This document shows, one piece after another, positions 45,287-54,765 of a stretch of 64,000 nucleotides of DNA. Both the position numbers and the translations under genes were made by a program. Each line of letters starts with the position of its first letter. Position 1 is the first letter of the stretch. The stretch is taken from NCBI GenBank assembly GCA_948502395.1, contig CAOPES010000009.1, forward strand, positions 1 through 64,000, read 5' to 3'. The notes below the pieces were generated by a model that had not been told where the DNA came from, made no database searches, and saw only the letters and a program-made list of their open reading frames with translations. The stretch comes from an uncultured Clostridia bacterium (GTDB taxonomy: Bacteria > Bacillota > Clostridia > TANB77 > CAG-508).

Positions 45287-47294
45287 CTATTTTTTTAAGA
45301 TAATTCTAATAATTTCTGATATACTCCAAGCTTGTGCTATTGTACCTTTTGGTAATTGTTCTCCTTCGGAGTCATATATTTCCGCTACACTTCCTATACA
45401 GCCCCTTTGGTCAATTTCTTTTTCAAATGTTTTTTTAGTGTTTTGTATGAATTTTTCTAGCTTCTTTTCTAATTCTTGTTTTTCTTTTTTGTTTTTTGTC
45501 TCTTTTATGATATTTTTTAAACTGTTATAATATAGTCCCAATAGCCAAGTCCAAGTAATTCCTTGGTGGTAACTAGAATCTCTTTTTTCTCCGTCACCTT
45601 CATATATTGCTACATATTTTTCTTCATCACTAGCTAGTGTTTTTAATCCATAATCGTTTAATAATTTATTTTCAACTACTTCTATTATATTTTTTGCTTC
45701 TTCTGATGTTGGCTCTACTACTGGATATGTTAGACTTAATGCAAATAATTGATTTGGCCTTACTTTGCTATCACCTAAAACATCTTCTAGACATTTTGTG
45801 TCTTCATTGTAGAATTTGTCGTTAAATTCTAGTTTGCATTTTTGGGCTAGTTCTTCATATTTTTTTGAATTATTAGATTCTCCAAATTTTTTACTTAGTT
45901 TTGCCATAATCATATTTGCGTTATACCATAAGCTATTTACTTCTACAACTTTACCATTTCTAGGTGTTATAGCTACTCCGTTGTATTTTGCATCCATCCA
46001 AGTATTTTGGGTTTCTTCTGTTCCTGAAACTATTAATCCATCTACATCTAAGTATATATTGTTGCTATCAACATCTACTCCGCTTTGTGTAATTTTCAAT
46101 TACATCTTGCATTGTTTTATATATTTCTTTTTTTACAAATTCATAGTCTCCTGTGTAGTCGATGTATTTTTGTACTTGTTCAAATAGCAATAATGATGCG
46201 TCTACACTGTTATACAGTGGTCTATTATCATATCCTGAGTATCCATTTGGAACTAATCCATATTTTACATCTCTTATCATTGTTTTTAGGACTTCTTTTG
46301 CTATTTCGAATCTTTTTGTTACTAATAATAATCCTTCAAATGCAATTAAGCTATCTCTTCCCCAGTCTAGAAACCATGGATATCCTGCGATGATTGTGTG
46401 TAATGAAAAATTAGGACGATATGCTACAAAATTGTCTGATGCTACTAATAATTTCTTTATTAGTTTTTCATCTTTTTTATTTATTAGTCCTGATTTTTCA
46501 AAGATTTCTTGCATTCTTTTTGTTTCTTTTTCAATTAGGTCTTTTACGTCTATTTCTTCTATATTTGCTTCTAATGAGCATACAAATGATATTTCTTTTT
46601 CTGTTTTTGCTGGAATTTCTATTTCATATACTCCTGGAACCACATGATTTTCTTCTGCTGAAAATCCACGTTTTTCTTCTTCTATGTAAAACATATTTCT
46701 AAAAGTATCATTTTGATGTTCTATGTAATTTCCTTCTGATATGTGCATATATATTGGTGTTTGCGAATTTCTGTCTACTACAAGTTTTACTTTTCCTTTA
46801 TAAATTTCTTGTCTTAATTCAAATTCGTGATTTTCATTTACTATATGAAAATCTCTAAAATTAACAATTGGGGCTAAGGTCAATTTCGCTTTTGCTCCAC
46901 CTGTTTTAACTTTGTAATGCACTCCTACTGTGTTTTTTCCATATTCCATACAAATTGTTTTTGTTATCTGTGTTGTTCCTACTTTATACCTAAATGTTGG
47001 CACAATTTCTTTTTCAAATTCTTCTTGATATTCAAAACCTTTTGATATATATTCTTTTCCAACATTTGTGTATAAATCGTATTTTCTTCCCCTAACTTCA
47101 AGACTTTCATCTATTTTTGATAATATCAGAAATCTTCTTGCTGGCGGTGTTAGTGGCGCAATTAATAATCCACTATATTTTCTTACATTTGCTCCTATTA
47201 TAGTTGATGAACTGTATCCACCTATTCCATTTGTAATTAGCCATTCTTTGTTTAATCCATTTTCTAAATTTAATGTTTCTTTTGTAAATTTCAT
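45287..47294 (-). CDS. Glycogen debranching enzyme (amylo-alpha-1,6-glucosidase type), one CGG +1 site
   Basis: Read with one +1 shift: 668 residues. N-terminal GDE domain (WLITNGIGGYSSSTIIGANV, RKYSGLLIAPLTPPARRFLI), catalytic part PWFLDWGRDSLIAFEGLLL (~306-324), VTPR-type NTWMDAKYNGVAITPRNGKV, EVNSLWYNANM, YHQGITWTWLLGLYYNSL, GTIAQAWSISEIIRI end. Hydrolyses alpha-1,6 branches of glycogen. Frame 0 stops right after the in-frame CGG at 46082-46080; passing it at +1 continues GVDVDSNNIYLDVDGLIVSG, as in family members. No other damage is seen, so the gene is probably functional. Confidence 0.88.
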
Positions 47295-47309
47295 ATTTTT
47301 TCCAACCTT

Positions 47310-48914
47310 TTATTTTAAATTACTGTTTTTTAGTTTTTCTAACATTTGTGCTCTTAATTCTTGATTATTTTTAGTTTTTTGAGTTTTTGTTTTTCTATTT
47401 CCGTTTTTTGATTTTGTTCTGCCTTCTGCTTTTGCTTTTGCCTTTTTATCGGCTTCTCGTATTGATGCTATTCTATCACTATATTTATCGCTGAACTTGC
47501 TTTTTGTTTTCCATTGTTTTTGATTTTTAGCACTTGTTCCTTGCTTCTTTGCTTTTTTTGCCATATCTTTTTTGATTTTATTTATTCTTTTTTCTTCTCT
47601 TAATTTTGTATTTAACATTAGGTATTGTGGATCATTTTGTTTATCTTGATATTTTAAGTCATCACAAATCAATTCAATAATTGAAGATGCCACTAGACTT
47701 GGGTCATGTCTAATCATATCATCTTTTATCATTGATAAATTTCTTTGTAAAAATCTAATTCCTTTTACCTTTTCGATGTCTTGGTCAACAATATCTTGGC
47801 CTTGCATATTATATTTTTTAATAAACTCTGGAATGATTTCCCCTGTATCATAAATACAATAATCTACAACACCATTTCCACAATGCTCTATAATTGCATT
47901 TAAGTGGTCTGAAACACTATAATTGTCTGTTTGACCTGGTTCTGTCATAATATTGCTTATATATACTTTTATTGCTGTGCTTTCCTTAATTGCCTTTGTA
48001 ACTCCACTTACTAACAAGTTTGGAATTACATTTGTGTATAAACTTCCTGGTCCTATTATAATGCAATCAGCATTTTTTATCGTTTCTATTACTCCTGGTG
48101 CTGGTCTACAATTTGTTGGATTTAATAAAATTCTATTTATCTTTGTTATTTTTTCTGAAACAACATCTGCTATTCTAGACTTTTCCTTTACTATGTATCC
48201 ATTATCAAGTTCAGCAACTATCCCCATTTCATCTAATGTTACTGGAATAACTTTTCCTATCATATTTATAACTTCATTACTCTTTATAATAGAATCTTCA
48301 AAATTTCCATTTATCCCTTTCATCGCTAGGAAATAGATATCTGAAAAATTAAGCCCCCTTAATTTTCCACTTTCAAATTCATAATTGAACAATCTATCAA
48401 CTTGTTCTTCTTTACTAGCTAACGAAATTATACTATCTTTAATATCCCCTAATGGCATAGTTTGTAGCTCTCTTCTTGAATTTGAAACTGCTTCTCCATA
48501 ATCTGAAACTGTTACTATCGCTGTTAGATTGTTAGTATATTGTTTCAACCCTGAAAGCACTGTATTTAGACCTGTTCCGCCACCTATAACAACAATATTT
48601 GGTCCTTTGTCATAAACTGTTTTGTTAAATATTAAAGATTTAACATTTACATTTTTCTTGTTTTCCATTCTCTCATCTGTTGATTCGATTAGAACTTCTA
48701 ATGTTCTTTTATTTAAGCAAATTAAACCAATTATAATTGCAAGAAAACCAGCTACAAAAACTGCAACAACTTCCCCAACTTCTAGAAAAGAAATTTCTTT
48801 CATAACTAATATTTTTGCCAATCCATAACAAGCAAGTAGAATTCCTACTAAAATAAGGAAAATCCATCTTTTCATTTTGCTACTTGATTTAAACCATTGC
48901 ATAAAACCTTTCAT
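47310..48914 (-). CDS. yvcK: YvcK/CofD-like gluconeogenesis factor with long basic tail
   Basis: 534 residues. Two N-terminal membrane helices (~15-65), then VVIGGGTGLNTVLSGLKQYT, GDIKDSIISLASKE, NPTNCRPAPGVIETIKNADC and IIGPGSLYTNVIPNLLV, the YvcK core that binds UDP-sugars and is needed on gluconeogenic carbon and for cell shape. The usual DDGGSSGRL loop is here SDYGEAVSNSRRE. The last ~90 residues are a Lys/Arg-rich, low-complexity tail absent from ordinary YvcK. AAAGGAG precedes the start. Confidence 0.87.
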   Translation of the reverse strand: MKGFMQWFKSSSKMKRWIFLILVGILLACYGLAKILVMKEISFLEVGEVVAVFVAGFLAIIIGLICLNKRTLEVLIESTDERMENKKNVNVKSLIFNKTVYDKGPNIVVIGGGTGLNTVLSGLKQYTNNLTAIVTVSDYGEAVSNSRRELQTMPLGDIKDSIISLASKEEQVDRLFNYEFESGKLRGLNFSDIYFLAMKGINGNFEDSIIKSNEVINMIGKVIPVTLDEMGIVAELDNGYIVKEKSRIADVVSEKITKINRILLNPTNCRPAPGVIETIKNADCIIIGPGSLYTNVIPNLLVSGVTKAIKESTAIKVYISNIMTEPGQTDNYSVSDHLNAIIEHCGNGVVDYCIYDTGEIIPEFIKKYNMQGQDIVDQDIEKVKGIRFLQRNLSMIKDDMIRHDPSLVASSIIELICDDLKYQDKQNDPQYLMLNTKLREEKRINKIKKDMAKKAKKQGTSAKNQKQWKTKSKFSDKYSDRIASIREADKKAKAKAEGRTKSKNGNRKTKTQKTKNNQELRAQMLEKLKNSNLK

Positions 48915-48941
48915 TTTTACCTAACTCCTTTTTTGCTTCCC

Positions 48942-49028
48942 ATGTCCCATTGGGGACGTTTCTTTTTGGACAAAATGTCCATTTGGAAACGTCCCCGATG
49001 GACATTTTGTCCATTTTGGGACACATCT
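48942..49028. repeat. REP-like palindromes, type D (double unit)
   Basis: TGTCCCATTGGGGACGTTTC, TTTTTGGACAAAATGTCC, ATTTGGAAACGTCCCCGATG, GACATTTTGTCCATTTTGGG and ACACA: two type D units head to head. Confidence 0.8.
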
Positions 49029-49035
49029 GTAATTT

Positions 49036-49953
49036 TTATTTTCCTATTATTTCTACTTCTAATTCTATTTTTTTGCTGAATTTTTCATAGACTTTTTCTT
49101 GTACGTGTTTTACTAGTTTTATTACATCTTCTGATGTTGCATTTCCTTTGTTTATTACGAATCCTGCGTGTTTTGTTGATACTTCTGCATCTCCAACTGA
49201 ATATCCTTTTAGTCCTGCTTCGTCTATTAGCTTTGCTGTTATAAAGTCTGTTCCCCTTTTGAATGTGCTCCCTGCACTTGGATATTCTATTGGTTGTTTT
49301 TCTTTTCTGAATGTTTTGTATTCGTCCATTTTAGCTTGTATTTCTTCTTTTTTTCCTTTTGATAGTTCTAATTCTACTTCTGTTACTATGTATTTTTCGT
49401 CTTTTAGCATACTTCTTCTGTATTCAAATTTCATTTCTTCGTTTGTGAATTCTTTTTGGTCGCCATTATATGATATTGCTTTTACTTTTTTTACTATGTC
49501 TTTCATTTCTTTACCATGTGCTCCGGCGTTCATTCTTATTGCTCCGCCTATTGTTCCTGGTATTCCTGATATTTCTTCAAATCCTGATATTTCTTTTTTT
49601 AAAAATTCTCTGGCTATCTTTGCGTTTTTTTCTCCTGCTCCTACTGTTACCTTTATTTTGTCTCCGTTTTCTTCGATTTCTAATTTTTCTATTTTTATTA
49701 TTAGTGTTATTCCTTCTATTCCTTTGTCTGATATCAATACATTGCTTCCATTCCCTAGTATTGTTAGTGGTATTTGCTTTTCTTGCACTAATTTTAGTAT
49801 TTCTTTTAGGTCTTCTGTGCTGTCTATTTTTATTAGACATTCTGCTGGTCCACCTATTTTAAAGCTTGTGTAGTTTTTCATTTCTTCGTTGTATTTGATT
49901 TTTTCTGAAGCTATTTTTAATTTTGCTTCTTTTATTGTTTTTTCGATGTTCAA
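49036..49953 (-). CDS. murB: UDP-N-acetylenolpyruvoylglucosamine reductase
   Basis: About 305 residues. FAD-binding TSFKIGGPAECLIKIDSTE, LGNGSNVLISDKGIEG, SGIPGTIGGAIRMNAGAHGK; substrate domain YPSAGSTFKRGTDFITAKLI (active-site Ser), LIDEAGLKGYSVGDAEVSTK and HAGFVINKGNATSEDVIKL. Makes UDP-MurNAc for peptidoglycan. I prefer the TTG at 49953, eight bases after AGGAGA; a GTG at 49962 abuts the ribosome site. Confidence 0.92.
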   Translation of the reverse strand: MNIEKTIKEAKLKIASEKIKYNEEMKNYTSFKIGGPAECLIKIDSTEDLKEILKLVQEKQIPLTILGNGSNVLISDKGIEGITLIIKIEKLEIEENGDKIKVTVGAGEKNAKIAREFLKKEISGFEEISGIPGTIGGAIRMNAGAHGKEMKDIVKKVKAISYNGDQKEFTNEEMKFEYRRSMLKDEKYIVTEVELELSKGKKEEIQAKMDEYKTFRKEKQPIEYPSAGSTFKRGTDFITAKLIDEAGLKGYSVGDAEVSTKHAGFVINKGNATSEDVIKLVKHVQEKVYEKFSKKIELEVEIIGK

Positions 49954-50081
49954 AAGGCTCACTCTCCTTTTTTATTTTTTCTTCCATATTCTACTATATT
50001 ATTGGCTAAAAAGCAAGTTACATTTTTTGACTTTTTTGATTGATTATTTTTATTGTTTGATGTTTGGATAGTAGATAAAGT

Positions 50082-50107
50082 AAAAAATTAGAGATTGCCT
50101 TCTCTAA
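50082..50107 (-). terminator. Terminator overlapping the pilin-like gene stop
   Basis: Minus strand TTAGAGA, AGGCAA loop, TCTCTAA, then TTTTTT (50087-50082). The gene's TAG stop is part of the stem. Confidence 0.8.
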
Positions 50108-51700
50108 CTTTTTCCATTTTCATTATTTACAATATAATTGCTGGTCTGAAACCGTATCATTCTTTCTGCAATACCATAATTGTTATCATTTGCAAATATG
50201 CCTGAATTAGTGTCAAAAGCCCAATATCCCCCACGTACTACAAAAGGCATATGTACTGATCCTACTAATGCAAAATCATTTCCATAACAACATTCTCCAT
50301 ATGATACCTCAGTATCATTTACTTGTATTACATTTCCATTTATATCATATGTTGCTTTTAACCAATTAGCCTGCTGAAATGGTTCAATCATTATACCTCC
50401 TTGCAAAAATGCTTCTGATATTCTTCCAATATAAGAAAAATCTTTTATCACTTCACACATTGCGTCACCTTTTCTGCTTTTCATAAGCTGAATTTTATCA
50501 TATGCGTATTTTGCTAATTCTCTATTAGCTTCTGTTGTTTTTGCATTCCATGTTTCAATTCCTTTTTCTATTTCATCTTGACTTACATCGTATCTATCAA
50601 AATAATTTATATACTTGCTATTTAATTCATTATCTGGAAATATTTCCGTACTTCCATTATCCTGTAACTGGCTATTTTTATTTGCTGAATATGCTGCAAC
50701 CATTTCCCAAGCAGCTCCATTCATATCATATATTCCATTTATATTCCCTGTTGTGCTTTGACTTACATTTGTTCTATAATCTTCTCCTGCACAATATGCA
50801 TGTGTTTTTTTCTTTCATATTTAAGCAAGTCTTAAATATATTTCCTTCATTTATGTATCTCCATGTTTCTGCATTTGGAAGTACTTTTACTGTTTTATTA
50901 GACACATTGTTATTTTCTTCTGTGTTTTCATTTGTTTCTTTCATACTTGCTTGGAACTTTGCAATCCATATTCCTTGTAATTCAACTCCGCCAAAGTTAA
51001 ATGCTGGATGTGATATCATTGGCGTGGCTTTTCCTTTTTCTACATTGTTTTCATTATAGTCTTTTTCATATACATTTCCACTTGTTCCTATATTAGTATT
51101 TCCTTTTAGAAATTCTATTTTTGTTATGTTTTGAGTAGTTCCATCTGTTCCTACTTTTTCGATTTTATATTCGTTTATACTATATGCATATCTTGGTATC
51201 CATACAAACATACTTCCTAATTCGTCGTCCAAAACTTCTTGTCCCACTTGTACTTCTCCTTTTTTGTATTTTCCGTCTGATAGCATAGCATTTGCCCAAC
51301 TCATTGCTGGTACTGTTTTTCCTTCTTTTGTTGTTATACTTTCTGCTTCATAATTATACCATTCTTCGTCATTTTCTTCACAAACAATCCATTTATCTCC
51401 ATTCCATTTTATTGGTATTAATTCTTGTCCTTGATTTGAAGATATTTTCGGTGTGTTTACTTGTTTTTCTTTATTATATCCTGTTGTAGTTGTTCCTGTA
51501 TTCATTAGTTCTTCTATTTCTACTAGATCTGCTATTTCGTTTTGTCTTGCTAGCTCTGTTTTTTGCTTTGCTTCTGCTGCTTTTGTTAGTATTCCGTTAT
51601 CTCCTGTTAGCGTTGCAATTGTCACTCCTGCAAGTATTAACAATACTATTATTGTAATTACTAATGCTATTAGCGTAATTCCTTTTTCTTGGTTTTTCAT
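50104..51700 (-). CDS. Pilin-like FGE/lectin-fold protein, frameshifted at an A7 tract
   Basis: Leader KNQEKG then ITLIALVITIIVLLILAGVT, as in the protein at 204-1586, and a similar body (MFVWIPRYAYSINEYKIEK, SHPAFNFGGVELQGIWIAKF, WRYINEGNIFKTCLNMKEK). Frame 0 stops at 50774. One base fewer in the A7 run at about 50811-50817 gives THAYCAGEDYRTNVSQSTTG, NINGIYDMNGAAWEMVAAYS and PFVVRGGYWAFDTNSGIFAN to a stop at 50104, i.e. about 531 residues. The break is not at a CGG and may be slippage, phase variation or a sequencing error. The C-terminus is not GC-rich. Confidence 0.75.
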
Positions 51701-51838
51701 ATATTTATTTCTCCTTCTCTTCTGTTTTTATTATTTTATCGTTGAAAAAAGAATTACGTCAACAAGTGATATACATTTTTATACATATTTCCAATTTTAA
51801 TTAATATATTATACATATACTAATTAAAGGAGTTTTAT

Positions 51839-52898
51839 ATGGTTCTAAAAAATAACTTTTATGTAGTAAAAATAAAAAGAAACTTTCTAGCAATTATATT
51901 TCTTAGCTTTACACTTGGATTACTAATATTCTCTAGAACAAATCTTCCTGCTGTAAAATTTGGTTTAGCACTTTGGGCAAACTCTGTTGTCCCATCATTG
52001 TTTCCTTTCTTTGTTGCAACAGAATTATTAATGCATACAAATATTATCCAACACTTAGGAACTTTACTAAACCGATTTATGAAACCTATTTTTAATGTGC
52101 GCGGAGAAGGTGCTTTTGCTTTTATTATGGGAATTATTAGTGGCTACCCTGTTGGTGCTAAAATTGCAAGTAATTTTAGAAAAAATAATATTTGTAGTAA
52201 AGAAGAATGTGAAAGACTTCTTAGTTTTACCAATAATTCCGGGCCACTTTTTATTATCGGCTCTGTTGGAATTTTAATGTTTAAAAATACAACTATTGGA
52301 ATTTTGCTTTTTATTACTCATATTTTAGCCTGTATTACGGTTGGAATTATTTTTAGATTTTGGAAGAAAAATAAAACTTCTTCAAATTTTAAAAATAGTT
52401 CTGATTATAAACAAAAAAGCAATAACTTTGCAACATTTTCTAACTTAGGTGAAGTTTTAGCTGAAAGTATTACAAGTAGTATTTCTACAATTTTATTAAT
52501 TGGTGGTTTTGTTGTAATTTTTTCTAGCATTATATCAATTTTAAATGCTAGTGGACTTCTTGAACTTCTATCTAATGTAGTCGCTCCTATTTTTAATGGT
52601 TTGCGGTGTTGATAATGTTTTTGCTTCTCCACTTATTAGTGGTTTTTTGGAAATTACAAATGGCATTAATTCTATTTCTTGTATAGCTTCTAAAAAGCTT
52701 TCAATAAATATTATAATTTCTGCTTTTTTACTTGGTTTTGGCGGGATATCTGTTTTGTTGCAGGTTTGGAGTATTACTTCTAAAACAGATTTATCTATAA
52801 AGCCTTATCTTTATGGAAAGCTTTTGCAAGGTATATTCGCTGCTTTTTATACATATATTTTTATAAATGTTATACCATTTTTCAATTTTGATTTGTAA
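51839..52898 (+). CDS. ylbJ: Sporulation integral membrane protein YlbJ, one CGG +1 site
   Basis: Read with one +1 shift: 352 residues, normal for YlbJ. FGLALWANSVVPSLFPFFVA, GTLLNRFMKPIFNVRGEGAF, GIISGYPVGAKIASNFRKNN, LSFTNNSGPLFIIGSVGI: the nucleoside-recognition (Gate)-type sporulation membrane protein. Frame 0 ends CGG TGT TGA (52604-52611); after the shift, GVDNVFASPLISGFLEITNG continues to the TAA at 52896. Needed for spore coat or cortex assembly in Bacillus. AAAGGAG precedes the ATG. Confidence 0.88.
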
Positions 52899-52914
52899 GA
52901 AAGGATTGTGTTTT

Positions 52915-53145
52915 ATGGAACGTGATTTTAATAATTTTATTCCGCCTTTTATGGATTATGGAATGCCACCTAATTCTCCACAAGATGATATGTTTAATCC
53001 TGTGATGCAATATGAACAGGCTTATTGTTATTATCGCTATTTGTGTATGCAAATGGATTATAAAATTAAGTGTAAAGAATATGAGAAAATGTGTGCGAGT
53101 GATACCCGCTCTTCGTCTCTTGGTCGTGATAGAAAGGTTGAGTAG
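52915..53145 (+). CDS. Small hypothetical protein, Met/Tyr/Cys-rich
   Basis: 76 residues. FIPPFMDYGMPPNSPQDDMF resembles the Pro/Tyr/Met-rich segments of small spore coat proteins, followed by YEQAYCYYRYLCMQMDYKIK. It follows ylbJ by 16 bases with AAGAAAGGA upstream, so it is probably co-transcribed in sporulation. No family recognised. Confidence 0.6.
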   Translation: MERDFNNFIPPFMDYGMPPNSPQDDMFNPVMQYEQAYCYYRYLCMQMDYKIKCKEYEKMCASDTRSSSLGRDRKVE

Positions 53146-53189
53146 TATTTTTTAGATAACTGTTTTTATTTTCCTGACCGGCTAGTTTA

Positions 53190-53218
53190 TTGATTTTGCT
53201 TAATTCTCCTTATATAAT
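53190..53218 (+). promoter_or_regulatory. Promoter of bioY
   Basis: TTGATT at 53190-53195, 17-base spacer, TATAAT at 53213-53218, 24 bases before the ATG. No obvious BirA operator palindrome. Confidence 0.65.
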
Positions 53219-53241
53219 TAGGCAAAAGGAGGCGTATTAAA

Positions 53242-53790
53242 ATGTCAGAAAATATAAAAAAATTAACAAGGAATATAAGCATTGATTGGTCCTTAATATT
53301 TACACTACTAGCCACATCTTTTGTAATTGCAGTTTCTTCACAAATATCAATTCCATTACCAAATGGAGTTCCTATGACTTTACAAACTTTTAGTGTTGCT
53401 TTAGCTGGTTTCTGCTTATATAAAAATAACAAAGGATTGAAATCAATTATTGCTTATTTGGTTTTAGGTTTATTTGGTTTGCCAGTTTTTGCTCAAGGTA
53501 AAGGCGGTTTTGCTAGTTTAATTGGCTTAACTGGTGGTTTTCTAATTGGTTTTATTTTCTTGGTTTATTTTTGCCAAAAGGCTAAATCTTGTAATTATGC
53601 TTTGACCAAAGTTTTATTTTCTTTGGTAGGGTTACTTTTGTTACATATATTTGGCGTTTTGCAATATAGTATTTTGACTGGTATGAACTTTATGAATGCA
53701 GCTTTGCTTGTTTCTGCTCCGTTTTTACTTAAAGATTGCTTGTCTGTTTTGTTGGCTTTATTAGTTTCTAGTAAAATTAATACTATTTAA
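53242..53790 (+). CDS. bioY: Biotin transporter BioY (ECF S component)
   Basis: 182 residues, six hydrophobic helices. Family motifs: SSQISIPLPNGVPMTLQTFS, VALAGFCLYKNNKG, YLVLGLFGLPVFAQGKGGFA, LTGGFLIGFIF. Imports biotin, with or without the ECF energising module. The partial birA and the accB biotin carrier in this window make a consistent biotin supply. AAAAGGAGG precedes the start. Confidence 0.93.
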   Translation: MSENIKKLTRNISIDWSLIFTLLATSFVIAVSSQISIPLPNGVPMTLQTFSVALAGFCLYKNNKGLKSIIAYLVLGLFGLPVFAQGKGGFASLIGLTGGFLIGFIFLVYFCQKAKSCNYALTKVLFSLVGLLLLHIFGVLQYSILTGMNFMNAALLVSAPFLLKDCLSVLLALLVSSKINTI

Positions 53791-53801
53791 TATTTTTAAA
53801 T

Positions 53802-53822
53802 TAGGGTACAAATTGTACCCTA
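53802..53822. terminator. Hairpin after bioY
   Basis: TAGGGTAC / GTACCCTA with a five-base loop, 11 bases past the bioY stop. No long T-run follows. Confidence 0.5.
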
Positions 53823-53885
53823 GTTCCTATTTAATTCTTCATTTTTATTAAATTAAAAATAACTTTTTATTTGTTTTACGCAAAA

Positions 53886-53924
53886 TAAAAACACGACTGT
53901 TTGCAATTTTTGCATTCAATCGTG
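53886..53924 (-). terminator. Terminator of the transglutaminase-like gene
   Basis: Minus strand CACGATTGAATGCA, AAAAT, TGCAAACAGTCGTG, then TTTTTATTTTG. Confidence 0.75.
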
Positions 53925-53941
53925 AAGTGTTCAAATATCTT

Positions 53942-54688
53942 TTAATGGTAGTTTTCATAAAAAAGATGACAATCATTAGCTTTTGCCCACATTTTTAACT
54001 CTTCGTATTCTCTGGCCATAAATTCTCCGTGTGATAGTGAACTTATTTCGCTAAATTTAACTCTTTTATATGTTTTTGCCGTATAAAGTTCATCTAATCT
54101 TTCAATTGGATATTGGCATGCACAATTTGTATCAAATACCCAGTCGTTATTTATATATATAACATGAATTGTAAATTCTTCCTTTTCAGCTCCCCAATTT
54201 TTTAATGCTACAAATTCTATGCTACCCTTTTGTAAAGTCTTACATATATCAAAACAAATTGTATAACAATATCCCACACATCTTTGTGTTACCAACTCCA
54301 TATATGTGTAATGATCAACTTGCTTAATCTTTTTTAAGTCTTTTTTAGTTAATGCATTACCTCTTTTAGTCCATATAAAAAAGTACAACTTATGTGCTAA
54401 CAAATTTACAAAAATATATAGTTTATAATAAAATTTCATATAAATTAATGGTAGTACTATAAACCAAATAACATAAAAAATTATAAATAGTACATTAATA
54501 ATAATTGTTACTTTCTCAAATATACATATATGAATTATTCCTACTAATATTCCTTGACAAACATAAATAATAGGAAAAACTATACTTTCTATAAAGTTAA
54601 TTATAATTCCTACTACACTGTTGTCTTTCAAAATAAGATCTGGTTCTTCATTTTTGTCAACCTTTTTCCGCTCAAAAATCTTAAACAT
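53942..54688 (-). CDS. Membrane protein with transglutaminase-like soluble domain
   Basis: 248 residues. Four hydrophobic segments (~26-120), then a cytoplasmic-looking or outer domain with RCVGYCYTICFDICK and HVIYINNDWVFDTNCACQYP: Cys, then His, then Asp spaced as in transglutaminase-like/papain-fold proteins. Not a family I can name. Codon 7 (54670-54668) is CGG, read in frame 0 here and followed by a frame that stays open. This is the only CGG in the window that does not end the frame. A TTG at 54631 (codon 20) could be an alternative start that avoids it, without a good ribosome site; the ATG at 54688 has AAAGGTTGG. Confidence 0.65.
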   Translation of the reverse strand: MFKIFERKKVDKNEEPDLILKDNSVVGIIINFIESIVFPIIYVCQGILVGIIHICIFEKVTIIINVLFIIFYVIWFIVLPLIYMKFYYKLYIFVNLLAHKLYFFIWTKRGNALTKKDLKKIKQVDHYTYMELVTQRCVGYCYTICFDICKTLQKGSIEFVALKNWGAEKEEFTIHVIYINNDWVFDTNCACQYPIERLDELYTAKTYKRVKFSEISSLSHGEFMAREYEELKMWAKANDCHLFYENYH

Positions 54689-54765
54689 TTTTTTACCAAC
54701 CTTTCTATTTTACATAATATATTATAGCACACTAGTAATAAATAATCAACTAGTCTATTTATATT

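Noticed and set aside
50774..50824. The second pilin-like gene as another CGG site
   Set aside because: No in-frame CGG near the break; an A7 run explains it better.
53190..53241. BirA operator upstream of bioY
   Set aside because: No TTGTTAAC-type inverted repeat is visible in the promoter region.
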